The notes under the pieces are model-generated. The model ran no database searches. It had not been told where the DNA came from and was given only the letters and a program-made list of their open reading frames with translations. A program made the translations under genes and the position numbers. DNA of 64,000 bases from Streptomyces sp. LHD-70 (GTDB lineage: Bacteria; Actinomycetota; Actinomycetes; Streptomycetales; Streptomycetaceae): contig NZ_JAVIFW010000027.1 of assembly GCF_031157275.1 (NCBI RefSeq), forward strand, positions 26,088 to 90,087, in the 5' to 3' direction. This document shows, in pieces, positions 42,831-51,096 of this stretch (the stretch's first letter is position 1; each line of letters begins with the position of its first letter).

Positions 42831-42837
42831 GTGAAAC
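42824..42837. promoter_or_regulatory. parS: parS centromere site (ParB box), exact consensus
   Basis: GTTTCACGTGAAAC is the 14-bp Streptomyces parS consensus, a perfect palindrome. It lies over the moeA stop and the channel start, so ParB loading must coexist with translation signals. Streptomyces parS sites cluster around oriC. Confidence 0.9.
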
Positions 42838-44431
42838 ACCCTTCCGCGCTGTTCGTGTCATGGGTCGGGGGCGCGGACGGCAGTGTCCACGGCAGGTCGA
42901 GGATCTCCAGCTCCTGGCCGGGCTTCGCCCCGCCGGGCGGCACCACGGCGAGGCCGTCGGAGGCGGCGATCCCGCGCAGCATGGCCGGGCCGTTGTAGTG
43001 CAGCGGCACGGCGACCAACTGCGGCTCCGCACGCAACGCCACGGGCACAAGCCGTGTGTCGTGCGGATGCCCGTGGATCTCTTCCCTCGTGGGGGCGAGA
43101 TACGGCACCGGCGCGATCCGCCCGGAAAGCGTACGCAACACCGGTTCGGCCAGCGTCAGCAGCCCCGATACCGCGGCGAGCGGGTTGCCGGGCAGCCCCA
43201 CCAGGTGGCGGCGCTCGTCGAGTCGGGCGAGCAGCATCGGGTGCCCCGGCCGCACCTCCACGCCGTCCACGAGCAGTTCGGCGCCGAGCGCCCGCAGCGT
43301 CGGATGCACATGGTCGACAGGGCCGGACGCGGTTCCTCCGGTCGTCACGACCAGCTCGGCCTGCGAACCCGCGACCGCCTCACGCAGCTTCTTCGCGTCG
43401 TCACCGAGCCTGCGTACGGCGATGACCTCGGCGCCCAGCGCCCGTAGCCAGGACGGCAGCATCGGGCCGAGCGCGTCCCGGATCAGCCCCTCGCGCGGCA
43501 GCCCCTCGGTGAGCAACTCGTCGCCCAGTACGAGGACTTCGACGCGCGGACGGGGGACGACCGGGAGCGAGTCGTACCCCGCGGCGGCGGCGAGGCCGAG
43601 CACCGCGGGGGTCACGGAGAAGCGCGCGGGCAGGAGTTGGTCACCGCTGCGGCACTCCTGGCCGCGCGGGCGGATGTCCTGACCCTGCATCACCTCCCGC
43701 TCGGCGTGCAGCCGGCCCTTGCTGTCCGTACGGCCGTGCTCGCTGCGGATGACCGCGGTGACCTCGCGGGGGATGCGCGCACCGGTCGCGATCGGCATCG
43801 CCTCGCCGTCCGCCAGCGCCTCCGCGCCGGATTGACCGGCCAGCACTCCCTCGTCCCGCACCTTCCAGGGGCCCGGTCCCGCGACCGCCCAGCCGTCCAT
43901 CGCCGAGGTGTCGAACGACGGCAGGTCGGTCAGCGCGGTCAGCGGAGCGGCGAGGACCAGGCCGAGCGCCTGGTCGAGCGGGACGGAGGCGGGGCTCCTG
44001 CGCGCCACGGACTCACCGGCCCGGGTCGCACAGGCGCGGGCCTGCGGCCAAGGGGTGCCTCGGTGTTGGGCGTGGGGGTTGCCGGGGTGTGGGTTGCTGG
44101 TGCCGGGGTTGCTGGTGCTGGGGTTGTTGGTGCCGGGGTTGTTGGTGCCGGGGTTGTTGGTGCCGGGGTTGTTGGTGTGGGGGTGGTCGGGGCGGGGGCT
44201 GTCGGGGCGGTGCTGGTCGGCGTGGGGGGCGTGGCGCTCTCCGGGGCGCGCCCCGCCCTGCCCGTCGTCGTATCCGGCCGACGCTTCTCTGACCAGGGCC
44301 AGGGCCTCGTCGACGTCTTGGTCGTGGTCGCGTTCGGCGTCCCGGTTCGGGTCGTCCCCGGAGGCGCGCTTCGCGTGCCCCCCGCGGCCGTCCATGGCGT
44401 TCATCTCGTTCAGCCCGCGGGGCCCGGTCAT
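42827..44431 (-). CDS. moeA: Molybdopterin molybdenumtransferase MoeA with repeat-rich N-terminal extension
   Basis: A 534-residue MoeA. It inserts molybdate into adenylated molybdopterin. The first 110 residues are extra: an acidic segment followed by NNPGT/SNPGT repeats and His/Pro-rich spacers. The canonical fold then begins with PLDQALGLVLAAPLTAL, followed by FDTSAMDGWAV, the MoCF-binding domain (LVLGDELLTEG, TTGGTASGPVDHV) and LPGNPLAAVSG. ATG 44431 overlaps the stop of the mobA-like gene (ATGA). Confidence 0.93.
   Translation of the reverse strand: MTGPRGLNEMNAMDGRGGHAKRASGDDPNRDAERDHDQDVDEALALVREASAGYDDGQGGARPGERHAPHADQHRPDSPRPDHPHTNNPGTNNPGTNNPGTNNPSTSNPGTSNPHPGNPHAQHRGTPWPQARACATRAGESVARRSPASVPLDQALGLVLAAPLTALTDLPSFDTSAMDGWAVAGPGPWKVRDEGVLAGQSGAEALADGEAMPIATGARIPREVTAVIRSEHGRTDSKGRLHAEREVMQGQDIRPRGQECRSGDQLLPARFSVTPAVLGLAAAAGYDSLPVVPRPRVEVLVLGDELLTEGLPREGLIRDALGPMLPSWLRALGAEVIAVRRLGDDAKKLREAVAGSQAELVVTTGGTASGPVDHVHPTLRALGAELLVDGVEVRPGHPMLLARLDERRHLVGLPGNPLAAVSGLLTLAEPVLRTLSGRIAPVPYLAPTREEIHGHPHDTRLVPVALRAEPQLVAVPLHYNGPAMLRGIAASDGLAVVPPGGAKPGQELEILDLPWTLPSAPPTHDTNSAEGCFT
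44091..44182 (-). repeat. 15-bp minisatellite encoding NNPGT in moeA
   Basis: About six copies of GGTTGTTGGTGCCGG (plus strand) with few changes. They encode NNPGT, NPSTS and similar pentapeptides in the N-terminal extension. Confidence 0.85.
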
Positions 44432-45501
44432 CCCGCGTCCGGTGCGGCGTCCGCGCCGGGGGCGCCGCCCGGCTGGTCGTCGCGCTTGTCCTCGTCGGCC
44501 CAGCGCGCGGCGAGCGCGGCGGCCTTGCGCGCCGCCTCGGCCACGGCTTCGGGCCCGCCCTCGGCCCGCGCCGCCGCGTACCCCACGAGGAACGTGGTCA
44601 GCGGCGCCGCCGGGCGCGCCACACCGTGTGCGGCATCGCGCGCGAGGTCCAACAGCAGGCCCGTGTCGACCTCCAGATCGATGCCCAGCTCGTCCTTGAC
44701 TGCGGTGATCCATTCATCCAGCACGTGCTCATGCTCCCTGATGCGTGCGCGGGCTTCGGCGATGTCCTCCCAGGTGTCGCAGTCGAACGCGGCACGGGAG
44801 TCGCCGGGTTCGGTGACCCGGGTGAGGGTGAGACCGGCGGTGAGCCGTCGCAACGGCAGCCCGCCGAGCCCGCCGTGCTCCTCGGCCAGGCGCTCCACGC
44901 CCCGGCGCAACGCCTCGGCCCGGTACGCCGCCACGAGCGGCTGGTCCCGCCCTTCCCGATCTACCAGCAGGGCACCTTCGGGTTGTTGGCGCTTCGGCTG
45001 CGGGGCGCTTGGCTGCGGGGCTTCTGGCTGTGGGGCGCTTGGCTGTGGGGCTTGCGGATGGCTGCTGTCCGGCTGCGTGTTCTCCGGCTGCGCGCCCTCC
45101 GGCTGAGGGCCGTCCGGCTGCGTGCTGTGTGGCTGCGTGCTGTGTGGCTCGGTGCCTTTCGGGCGGTCCGTCGCCAACGCGTCGAGCAGCAGTCGTACGG
45201 TTCGCTCCCCCAGGAAGGGCAGGTCGGCGGAGAGGACGAGCACCGTGTCCGCCGTGGTCCGGCTCAGCCCGGCGGCGAGCGCGGCCAACGGACCGCCGCC
45301 GGGCGGCTCCTCGCGCGCCCACAGGACGGGGCGGGCGGTGGGCCTGCGCTCGGCGACGACCACCGTCGTGTCCGCGTCGGCGCAGGCGGCGAGGACTCGG
45401 TCGAGGAGGGACCGGCCGCCGACGCGCACCCCGGGCTTGTCGGCGCCGCCCAGGCGTCTGGCGGCGCCGCCGGCGAGCACGACGGCGTCATACGAGGTCA
45501 T
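44428..45501 (-). CDS. mobA: MobA-like nucleotidyltransferase with internal repeat insertion and C-terminal DUF6457-like domain
   Basis: A 357-residue protein. The GTP-binding start LAGGAARRLGGADKP (residues 9-23) identifies the molybdenum cofactor guanylyltransferase family. SADLPFLGE near residue 91 is the conserved Asp. A 57-residue run of QPxxx pentapeptides (about 116-172) is inserted between the two halves of the catalytic fold, which resumes at LLVDREGRDQPLVAAY. The last 100 residues (LDEWITAVKDELGIDLEVD) form a separate helical domain common in actinobacterial fusions. Confidence 0.87.
   Translation of the reverse strand: MTSYDAVVLAGGAARRLGGADKPGVRVGGRSLLDRVLAACADADTTVVVAERRPTARPVLWAREEPPGGGPLAALAAGLSRTTADTVLVLSADLPFLGERTVRLLLDALATDRPKGTEPHSTQPHSTQPDGPQPEGAQPENTQPDSSHPQAPQPSAPQPEAPQPSAPQPKRQQPEGALLVDREGRDQPLVAAYRAEALRRGVERLAEEHGGLGGLPLRRLTAGLTLTRVTEPGDSRAAFDCDTWEDIAEARARIREHEHVLDEWITAVKDELGIDLEVDTGLLLDLARDAAHGVARPAAPLTTFLVGYAAARAEGGPEAVAEAARKAAALAARWADEDKRDDQPGGAPGADAAPDAG
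44978..45150 (-). repeat. 15-bp minisatellite encoding QPxxx inside mobA
   Basis: About eleven degenerate copies of a GGCTGCGTGCTGTCC-like 15-mer (plus strand). They encode Gln-Pro followed by three variable residues (HSTQP, EGAQP, SAPQP). Confidence 0.8.
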
Positions 45502-45650
45502 CCACCGAGTATGGCCGCACCGGCGATCAATGCCACCCCCGCGAACGGCCTCTACGCCGAGGGACATCCGTCACACCGAACGTGTCACCAGCTGCATGCT
45601 GCTCAGCGGCCGGTCGTCAGCGGGAGAACCCGCAAGCACCGCACCTCCCG

Positions 45651-45685
<35 letters not shown>

Positions 45686-45686
45686 C

Positions 45687-47219
45687 TCAGAGCGTGCGCA
45701 GCAGCACCGCCGGCTGTTCCACACAGTCGGCGACGTACCGCAGGAAGCCGCCCGCTGTGCCGCCGTCGCAGACGCGGTGGTCGAAGGTGAGGGAGAGCTG
45801 GACCACCTGGCGTATCGCCAACTCGCCCTGGAGCACCCAGGGTTTGGGCACGATGCGGCCCACGCCGAGCATCGCGGCCTCGGGGTGGTTGATGATCGGC
45901 GTCGAGCCGTCCACGCCGAACACGCCGTAGTTGTTCAGCGTGAACGTGCCGCCGGTCAGCTCGGCCGGGGTCAGCGATCCGGTCCGCGCCGCCTCCGTGA
46001 GCCGCCCGAACTCGGCGCTCAGCGACTCCGCGTCCCGCGCATGCGCATCCCGCACCACCGGTACGACCAGGCCCCGCTCCGTCTGCGCGGCGAAGCCGAG
46101 GTGGACCGCGTCCAGGCGGACGATCTCGCGGGCCTCCAGGTCGACCGTGGCGTTCAGCTCCGGGTAGCGGGCCAGGGCCGCCGTGCAGATGCGGGCGAGG
46201 AGCGCGATCAGGGAGATCTTCTGCCCGGCTGCCGCGTTGCCGTTCATCGCCTTGCGGGCGTTCATCAGCTCCGTGGCATCCGCGTCCACCCAGCAGGTCG
46301 CGTCCGGGATCTCACGGCGGCTGCGGGACAGCTTGTCCGCGACGGCGCCCCGCACCCCGCGCAGCGGCGTACGCGTCTGGCCCACGGCCGTACGGGTCTG
46401 GCCCACGGCCGTACGCGCGGTCTCCTCGGGTGCCGTGTCCGGCTGCGCCGCGCGCTGGGCGGCACGCACCGCGTACTCCACATCCGCGCGCAGGATCAGC
46501 CCGTCCACCCCCGACCCGGTCAACTCCCGCAGATCCAGGCCGTTTTCCTTCGCCAGACGCCGTACGAGCGGGGAGATCACCGGAACAGGTCCGTCCGTGT
46601 CCCGCGCGGGCCGATCCGTGTCCCGCGCGGGCGCAGATGTTCCCCGTGCGGGAGCGGATTCGTCCTGTGCGCGAGCGGGTGCGGGCGTTCTCCGCTCGGG
46701 CTCGGCCGGGGCCGGCCGGCTCTCCGCGGCACTCGAACGCTCCGCGGCACTCGAACTCTCCGCTGCACGCGTGCTGTCCGTTCCGGCGCCGGAACCGACG
46801 CCCGGGGGCCGCACCCGGCGCCGACGGGGCGGGGCCGCGCCCGTGCCGTACCCGACCAGGACGTTCCCCGACGACTCCGGCTCGCCCTTGTCCGCACGGG
46901 CACCGCTCTCCGTACGGCTCGACGCCCCGCCACCGGTGCCGTTCAGCCCCGACGACGCGCCGTCTCCGGCATCGGCGCCGACCGCGACGGTCAACAGCGG
47001 TGCCCCTACGGGGAGTTCCGTGCCCTCCTCGCCGAATCTGGCGGTGACCACGCCTGCGTACGGACAGGGCACCTCGACCATCGCCTTGGCCGTCTCGACC
47101 TCGACCACCGGCTGGTCCACCGCGACCACGTCGCCGACGGACACCATCCAGCGGACGATCTCGGCTTCCGTGAGCCCCTCGCCCAGGTCGGGCAGAGCGA
47201 ACTCGAAGACCTGCGCCAT
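45687..47219 (-). CDS. bkdC: Branched-chain 2-oxoacid dehydrogenase E2, bkd2
   Basis: A 510-residue E2 paralogue. ATG 47219 overlaps the bkdB stop by 1 nt (TGATG). The lipoyl domain has VETAKAMVE. The linker is long and repetitive (AARDTD, PARDTD, SAAE runs). The subunit-binding domain includes PLVRRLAKENGLDLRELTGSG, followed by a duplicated TAVGQTR. The catalytic domain ends with DHRVCDG. Same enzymatic role as the bkd1 copy. Confidence 0.92.
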   Translation of the reverse strand: MAQVFEFALPDLGEGLTEAEIVRWMVSVGDVVAVDQPVVEVETAKAMVEVPCPYAGVVTARFGEEGTELPVGAPLLTVAVGADAGDGASSGLNGTGGGASSRTESGARADKGEPESSGNVLVGYGTGAAPPRRRRVRPPGVGSGAGTDSTRAAESSSAAERSSAAESRPAPAEPERRTPAPARAQDESAPARGTSAPARDTDRPARDTDGPVPVISPLVRRLAKENGLDLRELTGSGVDGLILRADVEYAVRAAQRAAQPDTAPEETARTAVGQTRTAVGQTRTPLRGVRGAVADKLSRSRREIPDATCWVDADATELMNARKAMNGNAAAGQKISLIALLARICTAALARYPELNATVDLEAREIVRLDAVHLGFAAQTERGLVVPVVRDAHARDAESLSAEFGRLTEAARTGSLTPAELTGGTFTLNNYGVFGVDGSTPIINHPEAAMLGVGRIVPKPWVLQGELAIRQVVQLSLTFDHRVCDGGTAGGFLRYVADCVEQPAVLLRTL

Positions 47220-48244
47220 CAGCTGTCCCCCTCCCACTGCAGCCTCGCCACTGCGTCCAGGATCCTGTCGACACCGGGCAGATGATGCCGCTCCAGCATC
47301 GGCGGCGGATACGGGATGTCAAACCCCGCGACCCGCAGGACAGGCGCCTCCAGGTGGTGGAAGCACCGCTCCGTGACCCGCGCGGCGATCTCCGAGCCCG
47401 GTCCGCCGAACCCGCCCGACTCGTGCACCACGACCGCGCGGCCGGTCCTGCGCACCGAGTCGCAGACCGTCGCGTCGTCGAACGGCACCAGCGAGCGCAG
47501 GTCCACGACCTCGAGCTCCCATCCCTCCTCACGCGCGGCCTCCGCGGCCTCCAGGCAGACCGGCACGGAGGGCCCGTACGTGATGAGCGTCGCACTGCGG
47601 CCGGTGCGCCGCACCACGGCCCGTCCTATCGGTTCAACGCTCGCCGGAGCGTCCGGGTTCCAGGAATCCTTCGACCAGTAGAGGCGCTTGGGCTCCAGGA
47701 ACACCACCGGGTCGTCGGAGGCGATCGAGGCGCGGAGCAGGCCGTACGCGTCGGCGACCGTGGCCGGTGTGACGACGTGCAGGCCCGGCGTCGCCATGTA
47801 GTAGGCCTCGGAGGAGTCGCTGTGGTGCTCGACGCCGCCGATGCCGCCGCCGTACGGCACACGGATGGTGATCGGGAGCGGCATGGCGCCCTTCGTGCGG
47901 TTCCGCATCCGCGCCACGTGGGAGATCAGCTGCTCGAACGCCGGGTACGCGAACGCGTCGAACTGCATCTCCACGACCGGCCGCAGACCGTACATCGCCA
48001 TGCCCACGGCCGTGCCCAGAATGCCCGCCTCCGCGAGCGGGGTGTCCGTACACCGGTCCTCGCCGAACTCCTTGGTGAGGCCGTCGGTGATGCGGAAGAC
48101 GCCACCGAGCGTGCCGACGTCCTCCCCCATCACATGCACGCTAGGGTCCGCGGCGAGCGAGTCCCGCAGCGCGCGCTGCAGGGCCTGCGCCATGGACGCG
48201 GGTTTCACCGCCGTCGTACTCGGCTTGTCCGCCACGGTGGTCAT
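47219..48244 (-). CDS. bkdB: Branched-chain 2-oxoacid dehydrogenase E1 beta, bkd2
   Basis: A 341-residue beta subunit with MGEDVGTLGGVFRITDGL and PYGGGIGGVEHHSDS. ATG 48244 overlaps the bkdA stop (ATGA). It has a short N-terminal extension relative to the bkd1 copy. Confidence 0.92.
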   Translation of the reverse strand: MTTVADKPSTTAVKPASMAQALQRALRDSLAADPSVHVMGEDVGTLGGVFRITDGLTKEFGEDRCTDTPLAEAGILGTAVGMAMYGLRPVVEMQFDAFAYPAFEQLISHVARMRNRTKGAMPLPITIRVPYGGGIGGVEHHSDSSEAYYMATPGLHVVTPATVADAYGLLRASIASDDPVVFLEPKRLYWSKDSWNPDAPASVEPIGRAVVRRTGRSATLITYGPSVPVCLEAAEAAREEGWELEVVDLRSLVPFDDATVCDSVRRTGRAVVVHESGGFGGPGSEIAARVTERCFHHLEAPVLRVAGFDIPYPPPMLERHHLPGVDRILDAVARLQWEGDS

Positions 48245-49380
48245 CGCTCGGCCTCCGCTTCCAGCTCGGCGCGCAACTGGGCCGCCTGCTCGCGCAGTTG
48301 GGTGGTCTGCTCGGCGTACACGTGCGTGAACAGGTCCATCGGGTCCAGGACCGGGTCCTGGTTCATGCGCTCGCGCAGGTCGGCAGCGAGCGCCTCGGCG
48401 GCGTCCTTCGCGCCCTGCCTGCGGGCGTCGTCGAGGAGGCCGCGCGCCGTCAACTCGCCTTCCAGGAGCGCGATCGGGTCGTGCGCCCGCCAGGCCTCCA
48501 CTTCCGTGTCCCCTCGATAGCGCGTCGCGTCGTCGGCGTTGGTGTGCGCCTCGATGCGGTACGTCACGGCCTCCACCAGCGTGGGACCGCCGCCCTCGCG
48601 CGCGCGGCGCACGGCTTCGGCGAGCACGTCGTGGACCGCCGCCGCGTCGTTCCCGTCGACCAGGCGGCCCGGCATTCCGTACCCGACGGCCTTGTGGGCC
48701 AGGGACGGTGCGGCGGTCTGCTTGGCGAGGGGCACCGAGATCGCGAATCCGTTGTTCTGCACGAGGAAGACGACCGGCGCCTTCCACACGGCCGCGAAGT
48801 TCAGCGCCTCGTGGAAGTCGCCCTCGCTCGTCCCGCCGTCGCCCACCATCGCGAGCGACACCACGTCGTCGCCCTTGAGGCGGGCGGCGTGCGCGAGGCC
48901 CACGGCATGCGGAAGTTGGGTGGCGAGGGGGGTGCACAGGGGCGCGACGCGGTGCTCGTGCGGGTCGTACCCGGTGTGCCAGTCGCCGCGCAGCAGCGTC
49001 AGCGCCTGCACCGGGTCGAGGCCGCGGGCCACGGCGGCGAGCGTGTCGCGGTAGCTGGGGAAGAGCCAGTCGCGCTCTTCGAGGGCGAGCGCGGCGGCGA
49101 CCTCGCAGGCCTCCTGCCCGGTGCTGGACGGGTAGACCGCGAGCCGGCCCTGCCGGGTGAGCGCCGTCGCCTGCGTGTTGTATCTGCGGCCGCGCACCAG
49201 CTGCTCGTACAGCTCGAGCAGCAGCGCCGGGTCCGCCTTGGCCGCCGCCTCGGTGCCGAGGACGCGGTACGGCCTGGCATCGGGCAGCAGTGGGGCGGGG
49301 TCCGTACGGGGCTTCCAGGCGGGCGGCGGGCTGGGTCGGTAGGACCCCCGCTGCTCCATGACCGGGCTCTGGTTCTTCAC
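48241..49380 (-). CDS. bkdA: Branched-chain 2-oxoacid dehydrogenase E1 alpha, bkd2
   Basis: A 379-residue alpha subunit. The ThDP motif begins GDGGTSEGDFHEALNF and ends QNN. GTG 49380 is preferred because GAGGAGG lies 7 nt upstream; a TTG seven codons earlier is the longer frame. Unlike the bkd1 copy it has no Lys/Ala-rich tail. It is first gene of bkdA-bkdB-bkdC and divergent from bkdR. Confidence 0.92.
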   Translation of the reverse strand: MKNQSPVMEQRGSYRPSPPPAWKPRTDPAPLLPDARPYRVLGTEAAAKADPALLLELYEQLVRGRRYNTQATALTRQGRLAVYPSSTGQEACEVAAALALEERDWLFPSYRDTLAAVARGLDPVQALTLLRGDWHTGYDPHEHRVAPLCTPLATQLPHAVGLAHAARLKGDDVVSLAMVGDGGTSEGDFHEALNFAAVWKAPVVFLVQNNGFAISVPLAKQTAAPSLAHKAVGYGMPGRLVDGNDAAAVHDVLAEAVRRAREGGGPTLVEAVTYRIEAHTNADDATRYRGDTEVEAWRAHDPIALLEGELTARGLLDDARRQGAKDAAEALAADLRERMNQDPVLDPMDLFTHVYAEQTTQLREQAAQLRAELEAEAER

Positions 49381-49509
49381 CGCGTGCACCTCCTCGATCA
49401 AAGGGGTGGCGCCGAGCGCCTCGAATATCTCGAATGTCCTGAATATTGGGTGGTGATCAGGGGTCGTGCAGATGTCGAGAGAGACGCGGCTGTGCGATGC
49501 GCCTCACCT

Positions 49510-49523
49510 ACCGATTGTTCGGT
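49510..49523. promoter_or_regulatory. PaaR-type operator upstream of bkd2
   Basis: ACCGATTGTTCGGT differs by one base from the paaN box at 52661-52674. The arms ACCGA/TCGGT are intact. Confidence 0.6.
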
Positions 49524-49557
49524 CGTCGGCGCATTTTGGCTACAGGCACCTCCAGCC

Positions 49558-49579
49558 TGTGGACAAACGGTTCTCCACA
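49558..49579. promoter_or_regulatory. DnaA-box-like pair in inverted orientation
   Basis: TGTGGACAA (49558-49566) is the exact complement of TTGTCCACA, the preferred Streptomyces DnaA box. TTCTCCACA (49571-49579) is a one-mismatch copy facing it. Confidence 0.55.
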
Positions 49580-49624
49580 GCCTGGGATAGATGCAGTACG
49601 TCCATGGTAGGGAGGCGGGGGGAC

Positions 49625-50191
49625 ATGGCACCTGAACGAATGGCCGACCAGGGCTCCGACGACGCGGAGGATCCTTCGGTGACACCGCCCGCGGCACAGC
49701 CCACGGCACGGCCCACGGCGCCCCTGCCACCGCCGCGCCCGCTGGACGCCATCGACCGGGACATCCTGCGGATGCTGCGGACGGACGGTCGCGCCTCGAT
49801 ACGTTCCGTGGCCGAGCACGTTCATGTGTCGCGGGCCAACGCGTACGCACGGATCAACCGGCTGATCGAGGACGGCGTGATCCGCGGCTTCGGGGCGCGC
49901 GTCAACCACGAACGTGCCGGGCAGGGAGCCTCCGCGTACATCACCCTGAAGATCGTGCAGAACTCCTGGCGCACGGTCCGCGAACAACTCAAGGAACTCC
50001 CGGGCGCGGCCCACATGGCGCTGGTCAGCGGCGACTTCGACGTACTGCTGCTCGTCCACACGCCGGACAACCGCACCTTGCGCGAACTCGTCCTGACACG
50101 GCTGCAGTCGATCCCGGAGGTACTGAGCACGCGCACGCTGCTGGTCTTCGAGGAGACGGATCTGGATCATCCGGAGGATCCGGGGGGTTAG
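49625..50191 (+). CDS. bkdR: Lrp/AsnC-family regulator of the bkd2 operon
   Basis: A 188-residue Lrp-type regulator. A Pro/Ala-rich N-terminal arm (about 1-37) precedes the HTH (LDAIDRDILRMLRTDGRASIRSVAEHVHVSRANAYARINRLIEDG) and the RAM effector domain. GGAGG lies 8-9 nt before ATG 49625. It is divergent from bkdA and likely senses branched-chain amino acids or their oxoacids. Confidence 0.87.
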   Translation: MAPERMADQGSDDAEDPSVTPPAAQPTARPTAPLPPPRPLDAIDRDILRMLRTDGRASIRSVAEHVHVSRANAYARINRLIEDGVIRGFGARVNHERAGQGASAYITLKIVQNSWRTVREQLKELPGAAHMALVSGDFDVLLLVHTPDNRTLRELVLTRLQSIPEVLSTRTLLVFEETDLDHPEDPGG

Positions 50192-50273
50192 GGGTCGCGG
50201 GGCTGCGTGCTTGGGCTTGCTCGGGGCTGTCGGCGGGGCGACTGCAGGTCGTTTCCGTGTTTGGGGGCGAGTC

Positions 50274-50376
50274 CAACCTCAGCGCGCCCGACGCCTGGGG
50301 AACGAGCCCAATCCAGCCCGTCCGACGCTCAGGGGACGAGCCCCATCAGCCTGTCCGGCGTTTGAGGACGGAGCGC
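50274..50376 (+). repeat. Dispersed 3'-end repeat, three diverged tandem copies
   Basis: Units begin near 50274 (GCCCGACGCCTGGGGAACGA), 50309 (GCCCGTCCGACGCTCAGGGG) and 50345 (GCCTGTCCGGCGTTTGAGGA), each followed by ACGAGCCC or a related end. Same family as 16997, 24190 and 26020. Confidence 0.7.
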
Positions 50377-50465
50377 GGAGCGCGATGCGGGGTCTGGCGC
50401 AACGCCCCGAAGCTGGGGGCCTGGGGGCGCAGCCCCTGGAGCCGTCCGCTGAGGACTTTCGGGAA

Positions 50466-50494
50466 GGGGCGGGGAGGGGAAAGAAACCCGCCCC
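50466..50494. terminator. Terminator hairpin between bkdR and paaR
   Basis: GGGGCGGG (50466-50473) pairs with CCCGCCCC (50487-50494), loop 13 nt. Confidence 0.55.
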
Positions 50495-50505
50495 CACCCC
50501 GAACC

Positions 50506-51096
50506 TCACTCCTCCGTACGAAGCCCCGCAAAAGCCAAGTGCACCACCGCTTCGGCGATCTCCTCATCGTCCATGCCACGGCCCCCCGGCCGATACCACT
50601 CGACGATCGAGTTGATCATGCCGAACAGCAGCCGAGTAGCCAGCCTGACCTCGACATCCGCCCGCAGATCCCCATCCGCGACGGCCGCCTTGAACAGCTC
50701 GGCCACCTGGTGGTCGAACTCACGGCGCCGCTCCATCGCCCACTGCTCCGTCGCCGTGTTCCCCCGCACCCGCAACAGCAGGGTTACGTAAGGGAGTTCG
50801 GCGGTCAGTACGCCGACCATGCGCCGGGTGACGTACTCCAGGCGGTCCACAGCCCGCCCCACGCGCGCGTGCTCCTCGTCGAGGATCGCGAACAGGCCGT
50901 CGAGGGCACGGCTCACCGCGCGGCGCAGCAACTCCTCCTTGCCCGCGACGTGGTGGTAGATCGAGGACTTGGAGATGCCGGCAGCCTTGGAGAGGTGCTC
51001 CATGGACGTGCCGTCGTAGCCCCGCTCGTTGAAGATCCGTACGGCGACGGCGAGAAGCGTCTCGGGCGTGTACGTGTCGCGTCGTGCCGTGGTCAT
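50506..51096 (-). CDS. paaR: TetR-family repressor PaaR
   Basis: A 196-residue TetR regulator. The HTH (AVRIFNERGYDGTSMEHLSKAAGISKSSIYHHVAGKEELL) is complete, with an all-helical ligand domain after. ATG 51096 overlaps the paaH stop (ATGA). Its place inside the paa cluster and the ACCGAnCGnTCGGT boxes before paaN and paaA identify it as the phenylacetyl-CoA-responsive repressor. Confidence 0.85.
   Translation of the reverse strand: MTTARRDTYTPETLLAVAVRIFNERGYDGTSMEHLSKAAGISKSSIYHHVAGKEELLRRAVSRALDGLFAILDEEHARVGRAVDRLEYVTRRMVGVLTAELPYVTLLLRVRGNTATEQWAMERRREFDHQVAELFKAAVADGDLRADVEVRLATRLLFGMINSIVEWYRPGGRGMDDEEIAEAVVHLAFAGLRTEE

Larger units (their letters stand above)
49381..49624. promoter_or_regulatory. 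bkd2/bkdR divergent control region
   Basis: Three GAAT-containing direct repeats with 9-10-bp spacing (about 49421-49447), flanked by AATAT/ATATT, are candidates for BkdR binding. A PaaR-type box lies at 49510-49523 and DnaA-box-like 9-mers at 49558-49579. On the minus strand TAGGTG (49509-49504) could be the bkdA -10. Confidence 0.5.
50192..50505. other. Convergent intergenic region with three tandem dispersed-repeat copies
   Basis: This 314-bp region between bkdR and paaR has no gene. It holds three consecutive copies of the dispersed 3'-end repeat (50274-50376) and a terminator hairpin at 50466-50494. Confidence 0.7.

Noticed and set aside
50192..50505. Possible small gene between bkdR and paaR
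   Set aside because: Frames there are made of the dispersed repeat and terminator; none has a convincing RBS and codon bias.
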